Under the pieces are notes generated by a model that saw nothing but the letters and a program-made list of their open reading frames with translations, had not been told where the DNA came from and ran no database searches. Of a stretch of DNA of 64,000 bases, positions 19,076 through 29,176 are shown one piece after another; the first letter of the stretch is position 1; each line of letters starts with the position of its first letter. The position numbers and the translations under genes were made by a program. Origin of the DNA: CAYFKJ01 sp964343605 (GTDB lineage: Bacteria > Pseudomonadota > Alphaproteobacteria > UBA2966); contig CAYFKJ010000002.1 in assembly GCA_964343605.1 (NCBI GenBank), positions 310,001-374,000 of the forward strand. Direction: 5' to 3'.

Positions 19076-22000
19076 ATGACGGCCATGGTAGATGTAGAAC
19101 GAGCGGACACGGCAAAAACCAAGAAACAGTTGCTCGCTGAAGTCCGCTCGCTCAGAGGGCAACTGGAGCAGACGAAACGCTCCAAGGATATCGCGTCCAT
19201 GATCGAGGCGCGGATCCGGGTTGAAGAGGAGCTGCGCGACCAGAACCGCTTTGTCGGCCTGCTGCACAGGATATCCGAAGGCACCAACGATGCGGCCTCC
19301 GAGGACGAGGCCTTTCAGGTCTGCCTCGACGAGGTCTGCCGCGACATGGGCTGGCCGATTGGTCACGTGTATGTCCGGTCGTTGGGGGACGATGCCATCC
19401 TGCTGCCCTCGAAGGTCTGGCATCTGGAAAAGCCGAGGAAATTCGCAAGCTTCCGAAAGGTGACGGAAAGCACCAATTTTCCCCTCGGGAAGGGGTTGCC
19501 TGGACGTGTTCTCAAATCCGGAAAACCCGCTTGGATCGCCGACGTCACCGAGGACAAGAATTTTCCCCGCGGCAAGCTGGCCGGAGACATCGGCGTCCGC
19601 TCGGGTCTGGCTTTTCCGGTCACCCTCGGCGACGACATCCTCGCCGTTTTCGAGTTCTTCAGCGAGCGGGCGGAAGACCCGGACCAGCGCACGCTGGACG
19701 TTCTGGCCAACATCGGCCGGCAATTCGGCGGCGTTGTCGCCCGCAAACGCATGGAGGCAGAATCGCGCCGGCAGACGAACCTTTTGAACGACATCCTGAA
19801 CAACGTCGGGCAGGGCATTCTCGTCTTTGACGCCGACTACCGGGTGAGCGCATTCAACAAGAACTACACGTCGATGTGGCCGACCGCCGAAGACGTTTTG
19901 GAAATTGGCGCGCCCTTAACCGACGTCGTCAACGGCCTCGCCAAGGTCGGGTTCTATGGCGACGTGGGGGTTGAAAAAATCGCCAGGGAGCGGCTTCGCG
20001 TCCTGACATCCGGTAAGCCTGCGGCAAGTGATTTTCAGGGAACGGACGGAACAACCTACCACGCCATCTCCCAGCCCACCCCGGACGGCGGGTTGGTGAT
20101 CACCTACACCGATATTACCGAGCGGAAGCAGGCCGAATCCGAACTGGCGCAGAAGGAAGCGCTGCTACGCACCGCCATGGACAACATGACGGACGGCATG
20201 TACGTGGTCGACAAGGATCTGCGATTCGTTCTTTTCAATGACCGCTACAAGAAATTGGTAGACACGCCGGACGGCGCCATTGAAATGGGCGGACCGGTGG
20301 AAAAAACGGTTTTGGCGCATGCCCGGCGCGGGGACTATGGGCCAGGAAAGCTCAAGGAATTGGTCCGGCAGCGTTTGGAGGCGCTTTCAAACTCAAAACA
20401 GATCCAAACCGAGTTGCGGATCAACGGCGGCGAACGGACCGTAGACCTGCGCAAGTCACCAATCGAAGGCGGAGGCGCCGTTGTCACGCTTACCGATGTC
20501 ACTGAGCGCAGAGAGGCAGAGCGTGCGCATAAAGATAGTGAAAATCTGCTCAAGACGTTCATTGATCACATACCGGCGACAATCACTCTGAGGGATGTGG
20601 ATGGGCGCTACTTGATGGTGAACAAGCAGTACAGCGAAGTCCGCGGCGTAACGTTGGAGGATGTCGTCGGAAAGAAGACCGATGGTGTGGGTCCCGCTGC
20701 CCGTAACGCCGACATGAGTGCCGAACATCGGTCTGTACTCGAAAGCCGATCAACACTGGAGAAGGAATTCAGAACCAGGGACGTCAACGGCTTGGAGCGT
20801 GATTTTTTCGGCATAAGATTTCCGGTTTTCGGCGCGGATAATGAAATCGTGGGCGTTGGCGGCGTCAGTCTCGATATCACGGAGCGCAAACAGGCGGAGA
20901 AGGCGCTCAAAGAAAGCGAAAATCGGCTGAACACGTTTGTCGATCACATCCCGGCCTCGATCACGCTGAAAAACGCCGACGGACGCTACCAAATGGTCAA
21001 CAAGCGGTTCTGTGAATTGCGCGGTCTGGAGCCGGAAGAGGTGATCGGCAAGACGACCGACGACCTCCACCCCACCGCCCTCGCTGCACATATGAACGCC
21101 CAGGATGCGATGGTGCTCGCTGAGGGTTCGAACCTGGAATTCGAATTCAAGGCGACCGACGTTCAAGGCGTTGAGCGCGACTTGATCGGCTTCAGGTTCC
21201 CGGTTCATGGATCGGACGATGACATCGTGGGTGTCGGCGGCGTCAACATCGACATCACGGAGCGCAAGCAGGCGGAAACGGAACTCGAAGAGAGCACTCG
21301 ATTGTTGAGGCACGTGCTCGATACGATCCCCCAAGGCGTCGTCAAGTTCGACAACAAACAAAATCTGGTCGTTTGGAACAAGCAGTACCAGGAATTGACA
21401 GGATTGCCGGACAAATTGATGACGCCGAATAGGCCGTTGCGGGATTTGTCGCTGCATGCGGCAAAACTCGGTCACTTCGGGGAAGGTGATCCCGAAGATC
21501 TGGCGGACGAACGGGTCAGTCTGCTGTTTAGCGGCGAGGATGACCGTAGCGAGGTCCGCGGCGACGAAAACCGGATGTTTGACGTCATGCAGCGGACCAC
21601 GGACGACGGCGGTATCGTCATTACCTATAACGACATCACGGAGCGCGTACGGGCCGAAGAGGCCGTGCGGGAAAGTGAACAGCGCCTCATCGCAATTTTA
21701 CAGGAAAGTCCGATCAGCGTCGGCATCGTCGGCTCCGAGGATAAACGGCTGAAATTCACAAATGCTCGCTTTCACCAAGTTTTCGGCGTCAGCGAGTCTG
21801 ACGCGTTAAACGAAGTCGCCCCGGATCTATACGCCAATCCCAACGACCGGGTATCCATAATGAAACACCTGCAACGCGAGGGCGCGGTTCGCGACGCAGA
21901 GGTTCAAATGAAGCGGGGAGACGGCACCGAGTTTTGGGCCTTGCTCTCATATTTTCCCTTCGAATACCAGGGTGAGCCCGCCGTTCTCGGTTGGGCCTAC

Positions 22001-24814
22001 GACATTACGGAACGGAAGCTGACGGAGGAAACCCTCCAGCGCAGCGAACTGCGGCTCAAACAGATCCTGGAGGACAGCCCCATCGCCGTCAGCGTGTCGC
22101 TGGATGACAAATCGCCGGAAGATGGCGTCATCCAATTCGCCAATTCGAGATTTGCCGAACTGATGGGTATTGAACCGTCGGAAATTGGCGCTGCCACCAC
22201 ATCGGAATTCCTGAAACTGGGGGGCGAACGGGAGGAATTGCAGAAACGGCTGGATGCCGGCGAAACCCTGCGGAACATGGAGTGCCAGGCCACCCGTCGG
22301 GACGGAACCGAGTTTTGGGTGCTGTTGTCTATCAGTCCCATCGAATACGAAGGACGACAGTCGGCGCTGCTCTGGCTCTACGACATCACCGAGCGCAAAC
22401 TGGCCGAGGAAAAGATTGCCGAACAATCGAAACTGCTCCAAGACCTGCTCGCAAACATCAGCCAGGGCATCGTTGCGTTTGACAGGAATGCCGAACTTCT
22501 GGCTTGGAACGAGCAGTTTGTTTCGATTTTCCCTCATTACGAAGGAATGATCTCGAAGGGCCGCCCTATGTTGGACTTTGCCCGTCGGTCCGCTGAGTTG
22601 GAAATCTACGGAGACGGTGACGTTGAGGATATCGCCAAGGCCCGTGTCCGGGAGCTGATGGCCGGTGTGCGCTATCGCGGCGAAATGGAGGTCATGGACG
22701 CCGGCGGCGAGATACGGAACTTCGACACTATATCGCAGCCCGCCAAGGGTGGTGGGTTCGTTATTTCCTACACGGATATTACCGATCGCAAGAAGGCGGA
22801 AACTGAAATTCTCGAGGCCCGTGACGCCGCGGAAGCGGCGACCAAGGCCAAGGCCGATTTCCTGGCCAACATGAGCCACGAAATCCGCACGCCGATGAAC
22901 GCCGTCATCGGCCTGACGCGGCTGGCATTGCAAACCGATCTCACGGACAAGCAGCGGGATTATCTGACGAGGAGCAAGTCTGCCGCTGATAACCTGCTGA
23001 CCATCATCAACGACATCCTTGATTTCTCGAGTATCGAGTCCGGAAAGCTGACGCTCGAGGCCATCGACTTCAACCTCAACGACGTGCTCGACAATGTGGC
23101 CAGCATTCTCGGCCTGCCCTTCGGCCGGAAGGCTTTGGAGTTCGTCTTCTCCGTTTCGCCCGGCACGCCCACTGCCCTGATCGGCGACCCCATGCGGCTC
23201 GGCCAGATCCTCATCAATCTGGCGAATAACGCCATGAAATTCACTAGCCTGGGCGAGGTCGAACTGGCTGTGGAGGTAAGGTCGAAAAAACGCGGGAAGG
23301 TGAAGCTTCAACTGTCGGTGCGCGATACCGGTATCGGGCTGTCGCAGGAACAGATCGCAAAACTGTTCTCGGCGTTTTCGCAGGCCGATGCCTCGGTGAC
23401 GCGGAAATACGGCGGTACGGGGCTGGGTCTCACGATTTCGAAACGTCTCGCCGAAAAAATGAACGGAGACATCTGGGTCGAAAGCACGCCGGGCAAAGGC
23501 AGCACTTTCTTCGTCACGGCCGAGTTTGGACTGCAAAAGGCCAAGCGCATCACGCCGCGCAAGCTTGCCGGAAAGCTTCATGGTTCCCGGGTCCTGATTG
23601 TCGATGACAATGAACGGTCCGGCGCGGCATTGGCGGAACTGCTCGGTTCAACTTCGGTCCGCGCCGAGCACGTCAAATCGATGAGGCAGGCCCTGTTGAG
23701 TTTGAAACAGGGTGCTGAAGGCGATCCGTTCCGCTTCGTTCTGGTCGACCACACGCTATCCCGAACGGATGGACTCCAGGTCATCGAAAAAATCCGTTCG
23801 ACCAAGGAACTTGGGGACGTCAAAATTCTCCTGATGTCGGACCTCTACAATGTCGCCGAGCAGTCGGGAGAAATCAGCGCCGCATCTGTTGACGCCGTGC
23901 TGTTGAAACCGTTCACCCAAGCCACCGTCCTGACTGCCCTCAAGACAGCCATCGGCGAACAGGTCGCTGATCAACGGGGCGACCAAGAGCCCAAAATCGT
24001 CGAAGCCCTCGAGGGCGCACGCGTCCTTCTGGTAGAGGATGATGAAATCAACCAGCAGGTGGCGCGGGAAGTCCTGGAGAAGGCCGGGCTCAATGTCGAA
24101 ATTGTGACGAACGGCCAGGACGCGATCAAACGGGTCAAGTCGTCCAATCGTCAAAGCCAACCCTATGACGTGGTCCTGATGGACCTGCAGATGCCTGTGA
24201 TGGGCGGGCTCGAAGCGACGCGTAAAATGCGTCTCGATGCCAAGAACAAGTCCCTGCCCATCGTCGCCATGACGGCCCACACCATGGCGGAGGAGATCGA
24301 CAGGTGTCTCGAAGCAGGCATGAACGACCATGTCGCGAAGCCCATCGAGCCCGACAAGCTGTTCGCGGTATTGAAAGCGCGGGTCGGAAATAAGAAGCGA
24401 CCCAAAAAAGCCGAAAGCGGGCCGGCGGTAAAGAAATCTCCGGCCAAATCCGGGGATAGCCAAATCCTGCCCAATGAAATCGCCGGTATCGATATCAGGG
24501 AAGGCGTGAAACGCCTCGGTGGCAACCAGGAAATCTACAAGAAACTGCTGGGCGCATTCCTCGCCTCAAAGGCCGGCGCTGTGGCGGAAATCAGGGAAAC
24601 GCTGGATGCCGGCGACGTGGACACGGCCGAACGCCTGGCGCACGGCCTGAAGGGCGTGGCGGGCAACGTGTCGGCCAACGGCGTCCACGAATTGGCGAGA
24701 GACCTTGAAGCCCTGATCAAATCCGGTGACCGCACGGAGATCGATGATGCGATTGAGCGACTTTCGCCCGAACTGGACAAGGTCATCGAATCACTCCAAG
24801 CTGTATTTAGGTGA
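19076..24814 (+). CDS. Giant hybrid histidine kinase: GAF, eight PAS, HisKA, HATPase, two receivers, HPt
   Basis: A 1912-residue soluble hybrid kinase with no evident membrane segment. In order: a short coiled coil (about 15-60), a GAF domain (about 60-225), eight PAS domains (about 230-1240, each closed by a DITER-type motif), DHp with His1268 (SHEIRTP), ATPase (GGTGLGLTISK), receiver 1 with Asp1558 (LVDHTLS), receiver 2 with Asp1703 (LMDLQMP) and an HPt domain with His1856 (AHGLKG). All parts of a phosphorelay are on one chain. PAS domains 3 and 4 are close copies of each other. The start has a strong GAGGGGGAA site. A stand-alone receiver gene follows 73 bases downstream and is the likely exit of the relay. 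The signal is unknown; the repeated cytosolic PAS array suggests internal redox, ligand or light cues. Confidence 0.94.
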   Translation: MTAMVDVERADTAKTKKQLLAEVRSLRGQLEQTKRSKDIASMIEARIRVEEELRDQNRFVGLLHRISEGTNDAASEDEAFQVCLDEVCRDMGWPIGHVYVRSLGDDAILLPSKVWHLEKPRKFASFRKVTESTNFPLGKGLPGRVLKSGKPAWIADVTEDKNFPRGKLAGDIGVRSGLAFPVTLGDDILAVFEFFSERAEDPDQRTLDVLANIGRQFGGVVARKRMEAESRRQTNLLNDILNNVGQGILVFDADYRVSAFNKNYTSMWPTAEDVLEIGAPLTDVVNGLAKVGFYGDVGVEKIARERLRVLTSGKPAASDFQGTDGTTYHAISQPTPDGGLVITYTDITERKQAESELAQKEALLRTAMDNMTDGMYVVDKDLRFVLFNDRYKKLVDTPDGAIEMGGPVEKTVLAHARRGDYGPGKLKELVRQRLEALSNSKQIQTELRINGGERTVDLRKSPIEGGGAVVTLTDVTERREAERAHKDSENLLKTFIDHIPATITLRDVDGRYLMVNKQYSEVRGVTLEDVVGKKTDGVGPAARNADMSAEHRSVLESRSTLEKEFRTRDVNGLERDFFGIRFPVFGADNEIVGVGGVSLDITERKQAEKALKESENRLNTFVDHIPASITLKNADGRYQMVNKRFCELRGLEPEEVIGKTTDDLHPTALAAHMNAQDAMVLAEGSNLEFEFKATDVQGVERDLIGFRFPVHGSDDDIVGVGGVNIDITERKQAETELEESTRLLRHVLDTIPQGVVKFDNKQNLVVWNKQYQELTGLPDKLMTPNRPLRDLSLHAAKLGHFGEGDPEDLADERVSLLFSGEDDRSEVRGDENRMFDVMQRTTDDGGIVITYNDITERVRAEEAVRESEQRLIAILQESPISVGIVGSEDKRLKFTNARFHQVFGVSESDALNEVAPDLYANPNDRVSIMKHLQREGAVRDAEVQMKRGDGTEFWALLSYFPFEYQGEPAVLGWAYDITERKLTEETLQRSELRLKQILEDSPIAVSVSLDDKSPEDGVIQFANSRFAELMGIEPSEIGAATTSEFLKLGGEREELQKRLDAGETLRNMECQATRRDGTEFWVLLSISPIEYEGRQSALLWLYDITERKLAEEKIAEQSKLLQDLLANISQGIVAFDRNAELLAWNEQFVSIFPHYEGMISKGRPMLDFARRSAELEIYGDGDVEDIAKARVRELMAGVRYRGEMEVMDAGGEIRNFDTISQPAKGGGFVISYTDITDRKKAETEILEARDAAEAATKAKADFLANMSHEIRTPMNAVIGLTRLALQTDLTDKQRDYLTRSKSAADNLLTIINDILDFSSIESGKLTLEAIDFNLNDVLDNVASILGLPFGRKALEFVFSVSPGTPTALIGDPMRLGQILINLANNAMKFTSLGEVELAVEVRSKKRGKVKLQLSVRDTGIGLSQEQIAKLFSAFSQADASVTRKYGGTGLGLTISKRLAEKMNGDIWVESTPGKGSTFFVTAEFGLQKAKRITPRKLAGKLHGSRVLIVDDNERSGAALAELLGSTSVRAEHVKSMRQALLSLKQGAEGDPFRFVLVDHTLSRTDGLQVIEKIRSTKELGDVKILLMSDLYNVAEQSGEISAASVDAVLLKPFTQATVLTALKTAIGEQVADQRGDQEPKIVEALEGARVLLVEDDEINQQVAREVLEKAGLNVEIVTNGQDAIKRVKSSNRQSQPYDVVLMDLQMPVMGGLEATRKMRLDAKNKSLPIVAMTAHTMAEEIDRCLEAGMNDHVAKPIEPDKLFAVLKARVGNKKRPKKAESGPAVKKSPAKSGDSQILPNEIAGIDIREGVKRLGGNQEIYKKLLGAFLASKAGAVAEIRETLDAGDVDTAERLAHGLKGVAGNVSANGVHELARDLEALIKSGDRTEIDDAIERLSPELDKVIESLQAVFR

Positions 24815-24887
24815 GACCGGGCAAGCTCGTTTATTGGGGAAGATGCGCTAAGCGAAGCACCTAGGGTCCACAATTGGGGGAATCGAT

Positions 24888-25253
24888 ATGGCAACTATCC
24901 TGGTAATCGACGACGAAGATGTCGATCGCATGCTCGTTGCGGAGTTGTTGCGCGCAGAAGGTCATGAGGTCGTGGAGGCCGCGGACGGGGTCGAGGGGAT
25001 GGCGGCCATGGGTGCGTCGAGCTTGGACCTCCTCGTTACGGACATCATGATGCCCGGAAAGGACGGTCTGCAAACCATCATCGACATCAAGAAGGATCGC
25101 CCGGATATGAAAATCATCGCCGTGTCCGGCGGTGGCAGGCACATGCAGTTGTCGAGTCTCGATATGGCGAAGCACCTGGGCGCAGGCGCGACTTTGGTAA
25201 AACCGGTTTCCGCCGAAAATCTTATCGCGGCGGTCGACGAACTGTTGGCATAA
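24888..25253 (+). CDS. Receiver-only response regulator downstream of the giant kinase
   Basis: A 121-residue single-domain receiver. It has the acidic cluster VIDDEDVDR, the phospho-acceptor Asp52 (VTDIMMPG), a Ser switch residue in AVSGGG and Lys in LVKPVSA. The long GGRHMQLSS loop after the switch residue is typical of a common alphaproteobacterial single-domain regulator type. There is no output domain, so it works by protein contact, probably receiving phosphate from the HPt domain encoded just upstream. Both genes are on the same strand, separated by 73 bases. Confidence 0.92.
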   Translation: MATILVIDDEDVDRMLVAELLRAEGHEVVEAADGVEGMAAMGASSLDLLVTDIMMPGKDGLQTIIDIKKDRPDMKIIAVSGGGRHMQLSSLDMAKHLGAGATLVKPVSAENLIAAVDELLA

Positions 25254-25330
25254 ACGCCGCTTTTCATCTAATCCGTTTGGAATTATCCGCTGGTTTCAGG
25301 CGATTGATCGCTGAATAAACGCGCGGGGCG

Positions 25331-26185
25331 CTAGCTGGAGATGTCCCGCATATCTTTTGCGTAGCCGCGCAGAGTGCCGGCGATGTAGTTACGCTGCTTG
25401 GCGTCCAGCGACGTCAGCACGTCGAACAGAAGTTTTTCGATCGCCTCCCAGCGTTTCTCTGTGACCGCCTGGTAATCGGGATCGACGAGCTCATGGGCGC
25501 GCAGCAGGATACGGGGGATGAATTCAGCGAGTTCCGATTCATCGGGCCCGGTCCTCATGAAATCGATGAAGGCTTTCTGGCGATGCTCCCGGTTCTCAAG
25601 CCAGCGGCCGAAATTGTCGACGGAGGCCTCGACATACCGTTCGATGATCGCAACCTGATTGTCCTTCAGCGGGCCGGTAAAGCGTTCGAAATTGTCGACG
25701 ATGCTTTCCTGGCGGTCGGCGAGGCGGTCTTCTACGGGACGCTCAAGACCCTCGCGGCGTTTCGCCAGCCGATCCGCCAAACGTTTCTCAAGTGCATCGA
25801 CTTTATCCGGTGCCGTGTGGCGGGCCAGGACGGCGGCGGCAAAGGGCGCTGCGCCATTGAAGAGCTTTTCGAGCAGACCGCGCACTTTTTCTCTGCCGGC
25901 GGCCGCGGCTTGGCGGTTGAGCGACTGGCTGACGATCCTGTCGGCATACTCGTTGAGCAGGTCGGCATAAAGGGGCAGCATTTCGCGGCTATGCCAGTCA
26001 ACGAACGCATCAACTTGTCCGTCGACGAATGCGGCTTCGGCGTCATCCAGCTCAAGATATTTCTCGACTTCGTTGGTGATGTAGGTATCGGCGAAGCGGT
26101 AGAGTAATCCGAAGCCGCTGCAGGCGGCCAATCCGGTTGTCAGCGCGGCAATCAAAACAAGACGTTTCGAGGCGCCGCTCAGCAT
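25331..26185 (-). CDS. DUF6279-type lipoprotein
   Basis: A 284-residue predicted outer- or inner-membrane lipoprotein. The N terminus has a signal peptide with lipobox LAAC, so lipidation is at Cys22. The mature part is almost entirely charged helix and fits DUF6279 (a family with DxxEAxFVDxxVDxFxxWHxxxxLPLYAxxL-like spacing near residues 48-75). Function unknown. It overlaps by 7 bases the end of the membrane hydrolase gene on the same strand, so the two are probably co-expressed. Confidence 0.8.
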   Translation of the reverse strand: MLSGASKRLVLIAALTTGLAACSGFGLLYRFADTYITNEVEKYLELDDAEAAFVDGQVDAFVDWHSREMLPLYADLLNEYADRIVSQSLNRQAAAAGREKVRGLLEKLFNGAAPFAAAVLARHTAPDKVDALEKRLADRLAKRREGLERPVEDRLADRQESIVDNFERFTGPLKDNQVAIIERYVEASVDNFGRWLENREHRQKAFIDFMRTGPDESELAEFIPRILLRAHELVDPDYQAVTEKRWEAIEKLLFDVLTSLDAKQRNYIAGTLRGYAKDMRDISS

Positions 26186-27285
26186 TTCGAGTCCGACTTT
26201 TGCGCGGCGGTGGCGACTTGGCTGTTGCTCATATCGACGGCTTGCGCCAACTGGAGCGGCCGCAACATTTTTTGCCCCAACAGGCCCGCCTGCAACCAGT
26301 CGAAATCGCCATCGGCGACACGTTCGGTATTGAGGTGGCGGGGTGGGATTTCCCGCAGGCTGCCGTCGTCGCCGACTTCCGCCACTGCGAACGTAAAAAC
26401 ATATCCACCGGGCAGGCCCATGCGGAGATCGGCATACTCCAGTATGCCGTTACGAATTCTCAGCTCGTAAAACTCGTCGGAAAACTTGGCCAGCTTCCGC
26501 GCCGCGCCGATGGCGGCCAGGGAGTTTTCGCCCGAACAGGCGGTGCCTTCCGGAAACCGCTGGTGGGCGTAAAGCGTGGTTGCTTCCCGGCCGCCCAGCA
26601 GCGGCACGAAGACATCGTAGTAACGGGGACCGTCGACGGCGATCACCCGCCAGAACAGCGAATTGAAGGGCGTCGGTGAGGCGATCAGGTGTTCGAAGCC
26701 CAATCCCTGGTCGGCCAATACCTGCTTACCCCTTGCCGCCACCGCCTGCTGGGCCACCGCGGTCCAGCCGAGGTAGGCGGTGGAGAAGACCAGGGCGATC
26801 TTCAGCCATCTGCCGTAGCTCGGCGTCCAAGAGCCCTGGAAGAAGGCCCAGACTGCCATAGCCAGGAGCGGCAGCGAATAGAGCGGATCGATGATGAAAA
26901 TGGAGCCGAGCCCCAGCGGCTCGGGCCACAACGGCCAGAACAACTGGGTGCCGTAGATTGTCAGACTGTCCAAAAGCGCATGGGTTGTCAGGATCAGGAA
27001 TACGGCGAGATAGACGCGAAGGCGATCTTCCCCGAGCGGCTTGAAAACCCGCCTCAGGCCTTCGCCTAAAATGGGTGTCACCAAGGCATGAACCAGCAGG
27101 GAATGAGTAACGCCGCGGTGCGTGACGAAGCGGTCCACGGGATCGCCGTTTGGCCAGAAAACGTCGAGGTCGGGCAGGGTCGCCAGCAGCCCGCCCGTGA
27201 CGGCGGCCTTGCGAACGCCGATGCGCCGGCCAAGGACGGCCGCGCCGACACCGGCGCCCAAGACAAACTGCGTGACTGAATCCAT
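26179..27285 (-). CDS. YdjM-type membrane-bound metal-dependent hydrolase
   Basis: A 368-residue inner-membrane protein of the YdjM/LexA-regulated (DUF457) metal-dependent hydrolase family. The N terminus MDSVTQFVLGAG, the LPDLDVFWP segment and the HRGVTHSLL motif, with His and Asp residues likely to bind metal, are characteristic. Several membrane segments lie between about residues 60 and 190, and a soluble domain follows. The substrate is not known for the family. The downstream lipoprotein gene overlaps its end, so the products may act together in the envelope. Confidence 0.85.
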   Translation of the reverse strand: MDSVTQFVLGAGVGAAVLGRRIGVRKAAVTGGLLATLPDLDVFWPNGDPVDRFVTHRGVTHSLLVHALVTPILGEGLRRVFKPLGEDRLRVYLAVFLILTTHALLDSLTIYGTQLFWPLWPEPLGLGSIFIIDPLYSLPLLAMAVWAFFQGSWTPSYGRWLKIALVFSTAYLGWTAVAQQAVAARGKQVLADQGLGFEHLIASPTPFNSLFWRVIAVDGPRYYDVFVPLLGGREATTLYAHQRFPEGTACSGENSLAAIGAARKLAKFSDEFYELRIRNGILEYADLRMGLPGGYVFTFAVAEVGDDGSLREIPPRHLNTERVADGDFDWLQAGLLGQKMLRPLQLAQAVDMSNSQVATAAQKSDSKC

Positions 27286-27356
27286 CGACCCCCGCTCAGA
27301 TCAACCGCCGAACACTTCTCAGACCATATGGGAACGCCGCCCCGTCGGTTCCAGCC

Positions 27357-28142
27357 TCAATCGTACATGCGCTGGCGCATTTTTCTGTGAGCCAGCGTAA
27401 AAGCGACAATGCTCATGCCCAGGATGTAGGCGATGTGCGGCAGGGCCGTCATCAAATCGATGGGCAGGCCCGTGCACAGCGGACGGACGACCGCCACCAC
27501 GTGGGTCATCGGCAAGGCCCAGGCCACGCCCTGCATGAAGTCGGGAAAATGCGTAATTTCAAAGAAGACGCCGCAGAAAACGAACATCGGCGTCACCCAG
27601 AAGGTGAAGAAATAGCTGAAGAACTCGTAGCCCTGGGCGTACGAGGTTGCCAGCAGACCGACGCAGGCAAAGCAGATGGCCGACAGAAAGATAACCGGCA
27701 CGGCGATCATGGCGCCGCCCAGCGAGGGGACACCGCCCCATAGCCAACCGACGATCAGCACCGTGACGGCGGAGATCATGGCTTTCGCGGATGCCCAGAC
27801 GACCTCACCCATGAGCAGCTCGCGCAAGGTGATCGGCGTCGCCAGTACGGCATCCCAGTTCTTCAGCATGAAGTAACGGCTGAAGGACCCGATGGTGGTT
27901 TCGAAACTGGCGGCGAACATAGCCGAATAGGCGATCATACCGGGCACGATGAAATCGAGATACTCGATGCCGTCCATTGTTTCGATGAAGCGGCCCATGC
28001 CGAAGCCGAAAGCGAACAGGAACAGCACGGGATTGCCGACATTGTTCGCCATGGCCGACCAGATGAGCTTGCGCCAGACGATGTACTGGCGATAGGCGAC
28101 GGCCAGCACGTGCACGGGGCTGGGTATGACGGTGTCCATCAA
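27357..28142 (-). CDS. ABC-2 type permease, NodJ-like
   Basis: A 261-residue inner-membrane permease with about six hydrophobic segments and the ABC-2 pattern seen in NodJ and related exporters (an N-terminal YRQYIVWRKLIWSAMANNVGN amphipathic region, GMIAYSAMFAASFETT, then FFTFWVTPMFVFCGVFFEI). It overlaps by 4 bases the end of the ATPase gene upstream, so the pair forms one exporter. NodIJ exports lipo-chitin oligosaccharides in rhizobia, but non-symbiotic relatives are common and no nod gene is present here. Substrate unknown. Confidence 0.9.
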   Translation of the reverse strand: MMDTVIPSPVHVLAVAYRQYIVWRKLIWSAMANNVGNPVLFLFAFGFGMGRFIETMDGIEYLDFIVPGMIAYSAMFAASFETTIGSFSRYFMLKNWDAVLATPITLRELLMGEVVWASAKAMISAVTVLIVGWLWGGVPSLGGAMIAVPVIFLSAICFACVGLLATSYAQGYEFFSYFFTFWVTPMFVFCGVFFEITHFPDFMQGVAWALPMTHVVAVVRPLCTGLPIDLMTALPHIAYILGMSIVAFTLAHRKMRQRMYD

Positions 28143-29041
28143 TTGTCCCTCAGGCTGCGGCCGGTGAGGCGCAGGAAAACGTCTTCCAGGTTGGCCTGGC
28201 GGTGCAGGTAGACGGCGTCCTCCGGCAGGTCCTCGATCAGTTCGCCCGGCGTGCGCACGAAATAAAGCACGGAATCGCCGATATCCTCCTGCTCCCAGCG
28301 GTCCGGCGGGGAGATCGCCAGATGGGGTTTGCGGACCTCGAACACGTGACCCTTGACGCGGCGGTCGATCAATTCCTGCGGCGTGCCCTGGTCGAGTATC
28401 CTGCCTTCGTCGATGATGACGATGTGGTCGCAGAGCTGCTGCGCCTCGTCCATGTAATGCGTGGTCAGCAGGAGGGAGCGGCCTTCCTTTTTCAGTTCGA
28501 GCAGCTGCTTCCAGATCAGCACCCTGGCCTGGGGATCGAGACCGGTTGTCGGTTCGTCCAAGATGACCAGTTCGGGATCGTTGATCAGGGCGCGGGCGAT
28601 CACCAGACGGCGTTTCATGCCGCCCGACAGGGCGTTCACCGGCGCGCCCGATTTTTCCGTCAACTGCATGAATTCGAGAAGCTTCGGCACGCGCTCGTGG
28701 ATCGTTTCGGGCGGAAGCGCGAAGTAGCGTCCGTAGACCACCAGGTTTTCAAGCACGGTAATATCGGGATCCAAATTGGATTCCTGCGGCACCAAGCCGA
28801 TTTTCGCCTTGGTTTCACGGCTCATATCCTGCACCGGCGCTCCGAATACGTTGAGCTCCCCATCCGTCAGGTGGGAAAGCCCCATGATCATGCGCATCGT
28901 CGTGGACTTGCCGGCACCGTTCGGACCGAGCAAACCGATGCACTGGGCGCGTGGAACGTCGAAGTCGATGCCCTTGACGACTTCGAGGTCTCCGTAGCGC
29001 TTGATCAGGCCTGTTGCGGCGACTATGGCGGCGTCGGGCAT
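28139..29041 (-). CDS. ABC exporter ATPase, NodI/DrrA-like
   Basis: A 300-residue ATPase of the DrrA/NodI exporter group. Walker A is GPNGAGKST, the signature is LSGGMKRRLVIARAL, Walker B is LVILDEPTTGLDP, and the H-loop is LLTTHYMDEA. The C-terminal 70 residues carry the extra domain of this group (IDEGRILDQGTPQELI and onward). It is coupled to the permease gene by a 4-base overlap. A 135-base gap separates it from the divergent ferredoxin gene and should hold both promoters. Confidence 0.92.
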   Translation of the reverse strand: MPDAAIVAATGLIKRYGDLEVVKGIDFDVPRAQCIGLLGPNGAGKSTTMRMIMGLSHLTDGELNVFGAPVQDMSRETKAKIGLVPQESNLDPDITVLENLVVYGRYFALPPETIHERVPKLLEFMQLTEKSGAPVNALSGGMKRRLVIARALINDPELVILDEPTTGLDPQARVLIWKQLLELKKEGRSLLLTTHYMDEAQQLCDHIVIIDEGRILDQGTPQELIDRRVKGHVFEVRKPHLAISPPDRWEQEDIGDSVLYFVRTPGELIEDLPEDAVYLHRQANLEDVFLRLTGRSLRDN

Positions 29042-29176
29042 CGGTGGTTCTCAGGTGATTGAGGATAAGAACGGGGCGAGGTGGTTCAATAGCGTGACTT
29101 TCATATGGGGGCAACCTTCGTACAAGCAAGCCAATCCGTTTGCCCGGCGGCGCATTAGCGGCTACCGTCCCTGCCC

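Noticed and set aside
28139..29041. NodI as evidence of nodulation genes
   Set aside because: NodIJ-type exporters are common in non-symbiotic bacteria and no nodABC genes are present.
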